Positions 26,111 through 33,903 of a DNA stretch of 37,387 nt are shown here, one piece after another. The stretch spans positions 1 through 37,387 of the forward strand of contig JAITJI010000051.1 of NCBI GenBank assembly GCA_031279015.1. The letters are read 5' to 3'. Position 1 is the stretch's first letter. Each line of letters starts with the position of its first letter. A program made the position numbers and the translations under genes. The notes beneath the pieces were generated by a model, which was not told the origin of the DNA, did not search any database, and was given only the letters and a program-made list of their open reading frames with translations. The stretch comes from Spirochaetaceae bacterium. Lineage in GTDB: Bacteria; Spirochaetota; Spirochaetia; Treponematales; Breznakiellaceae.

Positions 26111-27529
26111 CTAGAAGAGGCCCTCCTCAGGATTCTGAACCGGTTTTGCCACCCCCCTCAAGGCAGGGTTTGAAGGGGGCCTCCCCCGGGGCCTGGGGGC
26201 GGGCGCGGGGGCTGCGGGAACAGGCCGTGACGCCGGGGCCTTTGGTACGGTCTGGGCCGGAGGAATGGCCTGAACCGGGGCTGCAGCAGGCGCAGGCTTC
26301 ACCGGTACGGACTTCAGGTCTACAGGCGGTACCGGTGAAACCGCCGGTTCAGGGGAAACCACCGGTTCAGGGGAAACCACCGGTCCCAGCGAATCGGTGG
26401 AAGCGGCTTCATCAGCGAAAACGGGAATGGCAGCGGCTCCGGATACAGCCTCCGCCGGTCTGACGGGTTTTTCCGGGGAAATATTCCTGCCGGGGAGCAT
26501 GAGCTTCCGGATTCTTGCCTCTATATCCCTGGTCAGCTCCGGCCGCTGTTCAAGATACTCCTTTACATTATCCCGGCCCTGGCCGATCCTCTCCTCGCCG
26601 TAGGAATACCAGGCCCCTTTCTTGTCGATGATCTCATATTTTATTGCCGCGTCAAGGATGCTGCCAATGGCGGACACCCCCTTTCCAAAGATAATATCCA
26701 GTTCCACCTTTCTGAAGGGTGGGGCAACCTTGTTTTTTACCACCTTGACCCGGACCCGGTTGCCGATAGCGTCGGAATCTCCCTTTTCAATAGTTTCGGT
26801 TTTACGGACCTCAAGCCGCAGGGATGCGTAGAATTTCAGGGCATTCCCACCGGTGGTGGTTTCCGGGTTTCCGTACATAATCCCAATCTTCATCCGGGTC
26901 TGGTTGATAAAGATGAGGATGGTCCGGGATTTACCGATGGTAGCGGTCAGCTTCCGCAGGGCCTGACTCATAAGTCGCGCCTGAAGCCCCACATGGGCAT
27001 CCCCCATATCCCCCTCAATTTCCGCCTGGGGCGTCAAGGCCGCCACAGAATCCACCACGATAACGTCCACTGCACCGGAACGGACCAGGCTTTCCGCTAT
27101 TTCCAGGGCCTGTTCCCCCGTGTCGGGCTGGGAAATCCACAGATCATCGATATTGACCCCCAGATTTTTTGCGTAAACCGGGTCCAGGGCATGTTCCGCA
27201 TCCACAAAGGCGGCAATGCCCCCCTGTTTCTGGGCTTCAGCAATTGCGTGAAGCGCCAGCGTGGTTTTTCCCGAAGATTCAGGCCCGTATATCTCTATGA
27301 TCCGCCCCCGGGGATAACCGCCTATGCCAAGGGCCTCATCCAGCAGGATGGATCCTGAGGGAATCGTTTCGATTCCCGCCGCATTGATATGGGCTCCCAA
27401 TTTCATAAGCGAACCGGCCCCAAACTGCTTTTCAATCTGGTGCCGGGCCGCCTCCAGGGCCTTCTCTTTTTCTTCCACTGAAGCCAGGGGATTACCCCTG
27501 ACTTTTTCCGTCTCGTTTATTTTTGCCAC
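26111..27529 (-). CDS. recA: RecA recombinase with long Pro/Ala/Val-rich tail
   Basis: RecA forms filaments on single-stranded DNA, drives strand exchange and triggers DNA-damage responses. The core (about 1-345) is complete: Walker [10 protein letters not shown] (82-90), DAEHALDP, the L2 region [20 protein letters not shown] and [14 protein letters not shown]. The protein is 472 residues, about 120 more than usual. Residues 346-472 are low complexity and carry an 18-base repeat array, an AT-hook-like PRPRGRPP (445-452) and the end NPEEGLF. The start is GTG with GGAGG 8 bases upstream; the codon after it reads AKINE. It is transcribed apart from scpA and divergently from prs. Confidence 0.97.
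   Translation of the reverse strand: MAKINETEKVRGNPLASVEEKEKALEAARHQIEKQFGAGSLMKLGAHINAAGIETIPSGSILLDEALGIGGYPRGRIIEIYGPESSGKTTLALHAIAEAQKQGGIAAFVDAEHALDPVYAKNLGVNIDDLWISQPDTGEQALEIAESLVRSGAVDVIVVDSVAALTPQAEIEGDMGDAHVGLQARLMSQALRKLTATIGKSRTILIFINQTRMKIGIMYGNPETTTGGNALKFYASLRLEVRKTETIEKGDSDAIGNRVRVKVVKNKVAPPFRKVELDIIFGKGVSAIGSILDAAIKYEIIDKKGAWYSYGEERIGQGRDNVKEYLEQRPELTRDIEARIRKLMLPGRNISPEKPVRPAEAVSGAAAIPVFADEAASTDSLGPVVSPEPVVSPEPAVSPVPPVDLKSVPVKPAPAAAPVQAIPPAQTVPKAPASRPVPAAPAPAPRPRGRPPSNPALRGVAKPVQNPEEGLF
26344..26379 (-). repeat. 18-base tandem repeat in the recA tail
   Basis: On the plus strand CCGGTTCAGGGGAAACCA occurs twice exactly (26344-26361, 26362-26379), with degenerate copies on each side. 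It encodes VSPEPV-type six-residue units around residues 385-400 of RecA. Confidence 0.85.
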
Positions 27530-27563
27530 GATTTATTCCTCCGCTTATATACGGCGCCAATAT

Positions 27564-27576
27564 GTATAATACATTG
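27564..27576 (-). promoter_or_regulatory. recA promoter region with palindromic element
   Basis: ATGTATAATACAT (plus strand 27562-27574) is a 6+1+6 palindrome, nested in CAAT-N11-ATTG. On the minus strand it offers a TATTAT -10, about 36 bases before the GTG, with only a T-rich -35. It could be the recA core promoter or an operator. It does not match the E. coli or Bacillus LexA box. Confidence 0.3.
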
Positions 27577-27586
27577 ATCTATAAAT

Positions 27587-27632
27587 AAAAAAAAAGCCAG
27601 AGGCCATTCCAAAACTGAAGCTTTGGAACGGC
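27587..27632 (-). terminator. hairpin plus T9 on the minus strand upstream of recA
   Basis: GCCATTCCAAA (27603-27613) and TTTGGAACGGC (27622-27632) pair with one A-C mismatch and an 8-base loop. On the minus strand a run of nine T follows after 7 bases (27595-27587). It would end a minus-strand RNA, yet no gene lies upstream on that strand. Confidence 0.4.
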
Positions 27633-27669
27633 AGATTGAATGAAAAGTCTCGCTATTTGAAAAGAATCA

Positions 27670-27678
27670 TGATATAGT
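27670..27678 (+). promoter_or_regulatory. possible extended -10 promoter for prs
   Basis: TGATATAGT fits an extended -10 (TGn plus TATAGT, 5 of 6). It would start RNA about 27 bases before ATG 27712. The -35 is poor. Confidence 0.35.
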
Positions 27679-27711
27679 AGACGTAGTACGATAGAATAAG
27701 CAGGGCTAAAA

Positions 27712-28875
27712 ATGCATAAGGAATTTGTCATAACCGCAACCCGATCCGTGCGGAGCTATGCTTCCCGGGTGGTAGAGTATCTGGTAAAGTTTCCCAGTTT
27801 TTCTCCCCTTTCGGATGCCATAAACGGCGTTAAGATCCTGGATACCGATCGTTTTGCCGATGGAGAAATGGAAGCGGTGGTTAACGCGTCCATCCGGGGT
27901 AAAGATGTGGTGCTCTTCACCAGCTGCGCCAGAAACGAGGCGGGCATCAGCGTGGAAGAGGCAAAGATCGAGTTGTACCATACGGTGGACGCCCTGAAGC
28001 GTTCCCAGGCGGGGGAGATCATCATCTTTGAACCCTTTGTCTCCTGTTCCCGCTCAGACCGGACAGCCCGGCGGAGCTCCGTTGGTCTCTGGGTGCATCT
28101 CAAGATCCTTACCAGCCTGGGGGCTACCCATATCGTTACCTATCAGCTCCATTCGGATAAGTCCAAATCCATGCTGGATCCCACGATCAGCGCAATTGAC
28201 GATGTACCTGCCCTGACCCTGCTCAAAAGATACCTCTGCGACGCCTATATCCAGTCCCTGACCACCCTGGAACAGGTAGTCAGGCCCCATTGGGCCTTCT
28301 GTTCCGTAGACGCCGGAGGAGAAAAACTGGCCCGGGACTTTGCCAATTCCTTTGGGGCCCCCCTGGTGGTAGCCCACAAACAGCGGGATTACTCCAAGGC
28401 CAATACCATTGATTCCATCAACATCCTTTCAGCGGAGCCGATTGAGGGGAAGGTACTGTGGATTGTGGACGATATGGTGGATACCGCAGGTTCCGTAGAA
28501 AGCCTGCTCCGGGCCCTGGCCCTCCATAAACCGGCGGAGGTTAATATCATCGCCGTTCATGCCGTCTTCTCCCCTCCCGCTGCGGAACGGCTCAACCTGC
28601 TCTCCCGGGAAGGCCTCTTGCATCGCCTCATCGTTACCGACACGGTGTTTCATCCCTCCTCAGCCCTGGGGGAGAACATTCGTCTGGAAGTCGTTCCTTC
28701 GGCGGAGCTTTCGGCAAAGATAATCAGGACCATGGTTACCAAGAGTTCCATGAACAAGCTGCTACGGACCTTTGACGCCGCCATCTATCTGAATTCACCC
28801 AACCTCTTTAACGCGTTCCAGGAGGCTCCGGTTCCTGAAGCCCCGACTGGTGAAGAGCAGTTCCCCGGATCCTGA
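27712..28875 (+). CDS. prs: divergent ribose-phosphate pyrophosphokinase (PRPP synthetase)
   Basis: PRPP synthetase makes phosphoribosyl pyrophosphate from ribose 5-phosphate and ATP for nucleotide, His and Trp synthesis. The 387-residue protein keeps the two-lobe type I phosphoribosyltransferase plan. It has DRFADGEMEA, IRGKDVVLF, VDALKRSQAG, SRSDRTARR, LHSDKSKS, VDAGGEKLARDFANSF and the PRPP loop WIVDDMVDTAGS. It differs from the usual enzyme by about 70 extra residues and by altered loop sequences (CSRSDR, AHKQRDYSK), so its regulation may be unusual. AGGG precedes the ATG by 6 bases. Its 3' end overlaps the convergent TPR gene by 68 bases. Confidence 0.85.
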   Translation: MHKEFVITATRSVRSYASRVVEYLVKFPSFSPLSDAINGVKILDTDRFADGEMEAVVNASIRGKDVVLFTSCARNEAGISVEEAKIELYHTVDALKRSQAGEIIIFEPFVSCSRSDRTARRSSVGLWVHLKILTSLGATHIVTYQLHSDKSKSMLDPTISAIDDVPALTLLKRYLCDAYIQSLTTLEQVVRPHWAFCSVDAGGEKLARDFANSFGAPLVVAHKQRDYSKANTIDSINILSAEPIEGKVLWIVDDMVDTAGSVESLLRALALHKPAEVNIIAVHAVFSPPAAERLNLLSREGLLHRLIVTDTVFHPSSALGENIRLEVVPSAELSAKIIRTMVTKSSMNKLLRTFDAAIYLNSPNLFNAFQEAPVPEAPTGEEQFPGS

Positions 28876-29941
28876 CATCCTCTCCGCCGGAGACCGCCAC
28901 GGGGACGATGTATCCCAGCACTTCCAGGGGCCGCTCGGGGTTAACAGCCACGGGAAAATCAAAATCTACCGGTACAATGCCCTCAAGAATGCTCCGGGTA
29001 TCATAGCCGACAAGAAAGTCAAAGGAGGAGCTGTTTTCGGATTCTTTGAGATTGGAGGCCATGCCCCGCCAGATCACGTAACAGTCCCGGTAGAGGGCCG
29101 GTTCCCGGATAACGTCGGCATACTTGAAACGGTCCTTCAGAGTATCAAAACCGGGAACCTCCGTATAAGAGAGGAGCAGCCGGGCTTTGTTCTTTATCGG
29201 CTCCGAGGCGTTGGACTCTATGATACGGTTAAGGGCCACCTTTGCCGCTTCGTCCCGGCGTTCCGTAAAGAGACTGCGGGCTTCAGCATAGCTCTCCAGC
29301 ACCTGATTCCTGGTAAGGATATAACGGTAACTACCCCCGGTCTCCACCGGGGTCTCCCGATCCTCCCGTTCCAGAACGGTATCCTGAAGACCCTCCCGTA
29401 TGCCGGCCTGCGGGATCCGGGGGATCAGGCCTGCGGCATAGAGGATGCCCGCAGCCCCACCCAGAAGGACCAGGGTCAGAAGCGCCGGAATGCTCAGCCG
29501 GCGGGGAGAAAAGGGTTCCCGGGGCAGGGGCGGATAGAGCTTTGGCAGGTTACCCGTTTCAATCCAGGTAAAGAGCTTGTCGGAGCCGCTGTATCTGCGG
29601 ATTATCTTCAGCGCCTTTCCGGCTACAGGATTCCGGGGCTCAATTTCCTGTACCTCAAGGTACAGATCGATGGCCCGGTCCGTGTCCCCCCGGCGGAGGT
29701 AGAGAGCCGCAAGGCCCAGTAATACCCCGGGCTCCCTCATTTTGATGCTCCGGGCCCGGGAGTAGTAGTCGTAGGCCCCCCGAAAGTCCTTCAAGCGGAG
29801 ACATGCAAAGGCAAGGATATAATAGTACCGGAAATGATCATGGTAGCGGACTATCTCCGGCTGCAAGATTTGGACAACCTCTCCGTGTTTTCCCCTCCTG
29901 AGCAGACGAACCGCCCGGGTCAAGATTGGGTCAAGCTTCAT
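28808..29941 (-). CDS. TPR protein with internal membrane segment
   Basis: The 377-residue protein has an N-terminal TPR-like domain (about 1-115; YYYILAFACLRLKDFRGAYD and GVLLGLAALYLRRGDTDRAI). A proline-rich stretch, one membrane segment (about 150-172) and a C-terminal domain of unknown type follow. The N-terminal domain would be cytoplasmic and the rest periplasmic, opposite to the other TPR proteins here. The C-terminal segment has YDTRSILEGIVPVDFDFPVA and reads like a small beta domain. It follows the exported protein gene by 10 bases and ends inside the convergent prs frame. No function is assigned. Confidence 0.75.
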   Translation of the reverse strand: MKLDPILTRAVRLLRRGKHGEVVQILQPEIVRYHDHFRYYYILAFACLRLKDFRGAYDYYSRARSIKMREPGVLLGLAALYLRRGDTDRAIDLYLEVQEIEPRNPVAGKALKIIRRYSGSDKLFTWIETGNLPKLYPPLPREPFSPRRLSIPALLTLVLLGGAAGILYAAGLIPRIPQAGIREGLQDTVLEREDRETPVETGGSYRYILTRNQVLESYAEARSLFTERRDEAAKVALNRIIESNASEPIKNKARLLLSYTEVPGFDTLKDRFKYADVIREPALYRDCYVIWRGMASNLKESENSSSFDFLVGYDTRSILEGIVPVDFDFPVAVNPERPLEVLGYIVPVAVSGGEDVRIRGTALHQSGLQEPEPPGTR

Positions 29942-29951
29942 GGGGGTACGC

Positions 29952-30998
29952 TCAGGGTAAGCCGTACCGGGATTTTATACCGGCAATTATCAATTCCATG
30001 GTGGCGAGTTCCTCATCACTCAGGAAAAGCCTTCCATCCATATAGGCGTCAAGCCGGGAGATCATATCCTGCAAAATCGCCATATCCCGGTCCCGGACCG
30101 GGTCCCGGGTTGATCCGGAAGGGGTACTTTGCGGAGTTACCGGCGGGACAAACACCGGCTCCACAGGAAGGGCTGCCCCAAAACCCCGGCTATCCTCTGC
30201 GGAAAGGAGGATGGACACGGTACGGGATGCCCCGCCGGCCAGGGGCAGGGGATCAAAGTAATAGCACACCGCCGAATCTCCTATCGAATAGGGTAGATAA
30301 TTGAAATTCCGTTCCGGCACATGGGTTAGCTTCCATGAAACCTCATTGAGCCGTTTCCAATTGGCAAAATGGACCAGATCCGGCCTTTTTTCATCCCCCA
30401 GGACAAGACTCCCCATCAATCCAATCCGGTTGTTCCGGGAGATCCACCGCTGTTCACTGCTTCGGCTTTCTATCACCGTTTCCGCAGCAAGGGATCGCTG
30501 TTCCGTAGCAAAGGGAGGGCCTCCCCCACCCTCACCAAGATTGGTGTCCAGAAGCAGACGAAACCCCACCTGTACGGAATCCTTGCCAAGGTTAACCGCC
30601 CGGATATCCAGCCGTATTCCGTTGCTTACCGCCGATCCCGGAGTCTTGATGAAGGAATACTCCTGGGTAACCATGAGGAAGGGAGATTCAAAGATGAAGG
30701 ACGGACGGGCAGAACTACCCCCCAGGCGTATTCTGAAGGCAGAGGCTTCCCCCATCCGGTAGACCCGGTTGTTTAACAGAATCGCAAGGAAGCTGGTTCG
30801 GGGATCCTGATCCATAAAGAGGGGCTCATAGGAAGCCCCGGGGGCATTGCTTCGGTAGTAAAGGGAAAAACGGCCGGTACCCTCCTGTAATACCAGCCGC
30901 ATAGCGCCCTCGGTATACTCAGCCCCATGGACAATACCGGTCAGGACCAATGCGAACATACCTGCCCAAAACCGCAGAGCAAGACGCGGGATCTTCAT
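29952..30998 (-). CDS. exported protein of unknown function
   Basis: A 348-residue protein with a signal peptide (MKIPRLALRFWAGMFALVLT, cleavage expected after VHGA, residue 26). The mature part looks all-beta (FSLYYRSNAPGASYEPLF, IRLDIRAVNLGKDSVQVGF), then a Pro/Thr linker and a short helical C-terminus with SDEELATMELIIAGIKSR. No cysteine lipobox is present, so a soluble periplasmic location is likely. I do not recognise a domain family. It overlaps the upstream TPR gene by 4 bases (ATGA at 30998-30995), and the two products probably work together. Confidence 0.75.
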   Translation of the reverse strand: MKIPRLALRFWAGMFALVLTGIVHGAEYTEGAMRLVLQEGTGRFSLYYRSNAPGASYEPLFMDQDPRTSFLAILLNNRVYRMGEASAFRIRLGGSSARPSFIFESPFLMVTQEYSFIKTPGSAVSNGIRLDIRAVNLGKDSVQVGFRLLLDTNLGEGGGGPPFATEQRSLAAETVIESRSSEQRWISRNNRIGLMGSLVLGDEKRPDLVHFANWKRLNEVSWKLTHVPERNFNYLPYSIGDSAVCYYFDPLPLAGGASRTVSILLSAEDSRGFGAALPVEPVFVPPVTPQSTPSGSTRDPVRDRDMAILQDMISRLDAYMDGRLFLSDEELATMELIIAGIKSRYGLP

Positions 30999-31975
30999 GG
31001 GCGTTCCTCACGGAGATTCTGATTCTGCATAAGCTCATTCCGTGCGCTTTGCGCCTCCCCCCGGAGAGCTCTGACCCGGCTTTGGGTATCCGCAGCCCCC
31101 TGGGAAGGGACCGTGGAAGGAGAGTCTGAAAGGCCGGCCCCCGCTTCAAGGGCGGCGATCCGGTTCTCAGCCTCCGTCAGAAGACGCCGGTATTCGGCAT
31201 TGGAGGCTTCAAGCTCCGCAAGCCTGCCGTCACGCAACATATCGGCAATCCGTTTCTGATAGGCTATGATCGCCTGATCGTAGGATCGTTCCCGGCGCTG
31301 ATACTCTTCTATAGTTTTAAGGGACTCCTCATGGCTCCACTTCAGCATGGCAAGCAATTCGGCCTCGATTTTTTTCTGATTCATCAGGATCCGGCGGTAG
31401 GAAGCGGCTTCATATTTTGTACTCTGGGGGTACTGTTCCATCACAAGGAGGAATATATCATCCGCATCTTCCAACTGCCCCAGGGAGTAGAGACACTCCC
31501 CTATCCAATAGAGGGCCGTTGGTTTACGGGCTCCCTCCCCCGGAGTATCCGAGATGATATGGTCGGCATACTCGGAGAAGATAACCAGAGCCTCATCGTA
31601 ATTTCCAATATAGTAATTTGCCCTGCCCCGGTAGTAGGGAATATCCGCATACCGGGGATTCCCCGGGACCAGCCTTTCAAGTTCATCCATATCCCTCAGA
31701 GCGGTCTGGTATTCACCTGCCCCCAGTTCCGCCAGAATTATCCAATACAGGGCTTCCGCCCGCTGGCCGATATTTGCCGCTTCCACCTGAACCCGGCGCA
31801 GTTCCCGGATCGCCTCACCCCACCGGCCTGCCCCGTACAGATCTACCCCCCGCTCGAGATTGGAAACAAAGGTTTGGTTTTGTGCAATCAGAGGAACCCC
31901 ATTGGCCACCATTAATACACTCAAAAAAAACAAAAAAAACCTTCTTTTTTTTCCCACTCCGGAGTTCTTATTCAT
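30995..31975 (-). CDS. secreted TPR/coiled-coil protein (YbgF-like architecture)
   Basis: The 326-residue protein has a signal peptide (GKKRRFFLFFLSVLMVANG, cleavage near residue 31) and tandem TPR units (VSNLERGVDLYGAGRWGEAI, ALYWIILAELGAGEYQTALR, TALYWIGECLYSLGQLEDAD). A coiled coil follows from about residue 205. YbgF/CpoB-like proteins couple envelope and wall growth, but that link is by architecture only. GAGGGG lies 8 bases before the ATG. The signal-peptide codons contain three eight-base homopolymer runs (31923-31952), so frame slippage is possible. It follows rpe by 55 bases. Confidence 0.78.
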   Translation of the reverse strand: MNKNSGVGKKRRFFLFFLSVLMVANGVPLIAQNQTFVSNLERGVDLYGAGRWGEAIRELRRVQVEAANIGQRAEALYWIILAELGAGEYQTALRDMDELERLVPGNPRYADIPYYRGRANYYIGNYDEALVIFSEYADHIISDTPGEGARKPTALYWIGECLYSLGQLEDADDIFLLVMEQYPQSTKYEAASYRRILMNQKKIEAELLAMLKWSHEESLKTIEEYQRRERSYDQAIIAYQKRIADMLRDGRLAELEASNAEYRRLLTEAENRIAALEAGAGLSDSPSTVPSQGAADTQSRVRALRGEAQSARNELMQNQNLREERP

Positions 31976-32030
31976 CTACAATACCCCTCTATCGGTTTTT
32001 TCGGCAAAAAAACATGAAATATTAGCAGAT

Positions 32031-32714
32031 TCATGTCTCCGCCTCCAGGCCCTTAAGCCGGCTTACCAACAACGGCTTATCCGGGGCGCCAAAAAAGGCG
32101 GAACCCGTTACCAGAACATCCGCCCCGGCCTCCCGGGCGGTCCGGGCGCTGTTCTGATCGATCCCCCCATCCACGGAGATAAGGAACTGTCCCCTCCCCT
32201 CCTCCCTGAGGGCCTTGAGGGCCCTAACCTTTTCAAAACACTGGGGGATGATGGCCTGTCCGCCGAATCCGGGGTTAACCATCATAACCAGAACCAGATC
32301 GACAAAGGGAAGCAGGGGCTCAATGAGGCCGACCGGGGTGGCAGGAACGATGCTGATCCCCCCCTTCTTTCCCATCTCCCGGATGGACAGGAGGAGCCGG
32401 TGGGAATGAACCGCCGCTTCCTGGTGAAAGGTGATATAATCCGCCCCGGCAGCGGCAAAGGCGGGGATCAGTTTTTCCGGCTCGGTAACCATCAGATGAA
32501 CGTCAAAAACCGCGGAGGAATGGGCCCGGAGATCCGCCACCATCTTGGGGCCAAAGGTGAGATTGGGGACAAATTTGCCGTCCATTACATCCAGATGGAC
32601 CCATTCGGCTCCTGCGGCATTAATTTCCGTGACTGCGGCGCCCAGATCGGCAAAATCCGCAGACAAAACCGAAGGAGCGACACAGACCGGTGATACGGGA
32701 AAAACCACCTTCAT
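32031..32714 (-). CDS. rpe: ribulose-phosphate 3-epimerase
   Basis: Rpe interconverts ribulose 5-phosphate and xylulose 5-phosphate in the pentose phosphate pathway. The 227-residue length and motifs fit the TIM-barrel family: APSVLSADFADLG, HLDVMDGKFVPNLTFGP with the metal-binding His and catalytic Asp, VHLMVTEPE, VMMVNPGFGGQ and VDGGIDQNSA. I chose ATG 32714, because it gives the family length and starts at MKVVFPVSP; a frame from 32777 adds 21 residues without family sequence. The Shine-Dalgarno is weak at either start. Its product feeds ribose 5-phosphate supply, the substrate of the nearby PRPP synthetase, though they are on opposite strands. Confidence 0.92.
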   Translation of the reverse strand: MKVVFPVSPVCVAPSVLSADFADLGAAVTEINAAGAEWVHLDVMDGKFVPNLTFGPKMVADLRAHSSAVFDVHLMVTEPEKLIPAFAAAGADYITFHQEAAVHSHRLLLSIREMGKKGGISIVPATPVGLIEPLLPFVDLVLVMMVNPGFGGQAIIPQCFEKVRALKALREEGRGQFLISVDGGIDQNSARTAREAGADVLVTGSAFFGAPDKPLLVSRLKGLEAET

Positions 32715-32742
32715 ACCTTGATCATAAGCTTCCCGACACCCC

Positions 32743-32770
32743 TTGTAAAGAACCATAAAAATGGTATAAT
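32743..32770 (+). promoter_or_regulatory. plus-strand promoter in the rpe upstream region
   Basis: TTGTAA (32743-32748) and a perfect TATAAT (32765-32770) are 16 bases apart. It would drive the TPR-greA pair with a leader of about 120 bases. It sits within the upstream region of rpe, so the two promoters may interfere. Confidence 0.4.
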
Positions 32771-32836
32771 ACATCAAGACATTTTTTTTCAGCCGGAAGT
32801 CTGTTTTATCGGATTATGGTCTGCAAATCAGGGATC

Positions 32837-32855
32837 TGTGGACCCCGGGTCCGCA
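32837..32855 (+). repeat. GC-rich inverted repeat in the leader of the TPR-greA unit
   Basis: GGACCC-C-GGGTCC (32840-32852) is perfect and extends outward by a G-U and two more pairs. No T tract follows. It would fall in the predicted leader, about 45 bases before the ATG at 32899. Confidence 0.35.
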
Positions 32856-32898
32856 CAAAGGGTTTAAAACTAGGTTAGATGTCAAGAACTATTCAAGT

Positions 32899-33837
32899 AT
32901 GGATACAGAAGTAACGGTGCCGGGGCTCATTCAGAAAGCCTATGACAACCTGAAAGCCGCTGATGCCGCTACGGCTCTCTGGGCTCTCGAAGAAGCGCTC
33001 AAGATAGATTTTGAACATCCTGAAGTGATATATGCGCTTAAATGTGTGCATTTCTGGCTGGATCGGATCAAGCGGCTTGAAGGCCTGCCAGAAGCCTATG
33101 ACAAGGGGGAATTTCTTCTGTCCCAGTGGAAATCATACTACAGTTTTTTAGACCGGAACGGGGATGGGTATGAGAGCTGCCAGTATGCCATACGGCGTTT
33201 TGTGTATTCTACCGCGTTGCAGTGTTTTCAGAACCTGCTGGGAGAGGGGATTAATCAGCACGATCCCCTCCTTCTCCTGCAGGTAGGCCGGTGTTACAAG
33301 GGGGTTGGCAGTTACGATCAGGCGCTCAAGTACCTGGAACAGGCGGTCCGTTTTAAGCGGGATGACGGGGAAACCCTTTCGGAATTGGCGGATGTCAATG
33401 CCCTGCTGGATGAACCCCGGGCGGCCAAGGCCCTTTTCCGGGAGGCTTTCTTTGTTGATCCCCAAAAGATAGATCTCAGGGCCATGGAATCCGAATTGAT
33501 CAACCGGCTTCGGGATCGGGTTGCCGGATTGGGGTATTCCGGTCCGGAACTGCCGGAGTGGATCCCCATCTATGGGTGTCTCTTTGGGGTTTTTTCGGTT
33601 AAACGGGAATTAAAACCGGTTGAACTGGGCCGCCTGAAGCAGTCGATCTTTTCCCTGGAGAATGAAATCCGCAGCCGGCCGGATACCATGCCCCTGCTCA
33701 TACCCCGTCTTATCAATCGCTACTTCTGGCTTATCGATCACTACGAAAACGTCAGGGAGGATCCGGGATTGATCGAAGAAACCATGATGAAGATTAAAAT
33801 TATTGATCCGGCCATATATGACCGGTATATACGATGA
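32899..33837 (+). CDS. cytoplasmic TPR protein paired with the giant GreA
   Basis: A 312-residue protein without signal peptide or membrane segment. TPR-like helices are seen (LIQKAYDNLKAADAATALWA, LLLLQVGRCYKGVGSYDQAL, ETLSELADVNALLDEPRAAK). The last 80 residues are helical without a known motif. It is likely a cytoplasmic scaffold. The gene lies 66 bases upstream of the greA-type gene and shares its direction and probably its promoter at 32743, so a link to RNA polymerase is possible but only inferred. The Shine-Dalgarno before ATG 32899 is weak. Confidence 0.72.
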   Translation: MDTEVTVPGLIQKAYDNLKAADAATALWALEEALKIDFEHPEVIYALKCVHFWLDRIKRLEGLPEAYDKGEFLLSQWKSYYSFLDRNGDGYESCQYAIRRFVYSTALQCFQNLLGEGINQHDPLLLLQVGRCYKGVGSYDQALKYLEQAVRFKRDDGETLSELADVNALLDEPRAAKALFREAFFVDPQKIDLRAMESELINRLRDRVAGLGYSGPELPEWIPIYGCLFGVFSVKRELKPVELGRLKQSIFSLENEIRSRPDTMPLLIPRLINRYFWLIDHYENVREDPGLIEETMMKIKIIDPAIYDRYIR

Positions 33838-33903
33838 GGTCCTTTCTGGTTAAACCAACATTAAAGGTCCCCTATACACGCCCATGGGGCAAGGAGTTAC
33901 GAG

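Noticed and set aside
26062-26463. 133-codon plus-strand ORF rich in Pro and Gly
   Set aside because: It is the antisense of the low-complexity recA tail and its 18-base repeat.
32714-32777. Longer rpe start
   Set aside because: Adds 21 residues outside the family and overlaps the likely promoter region.
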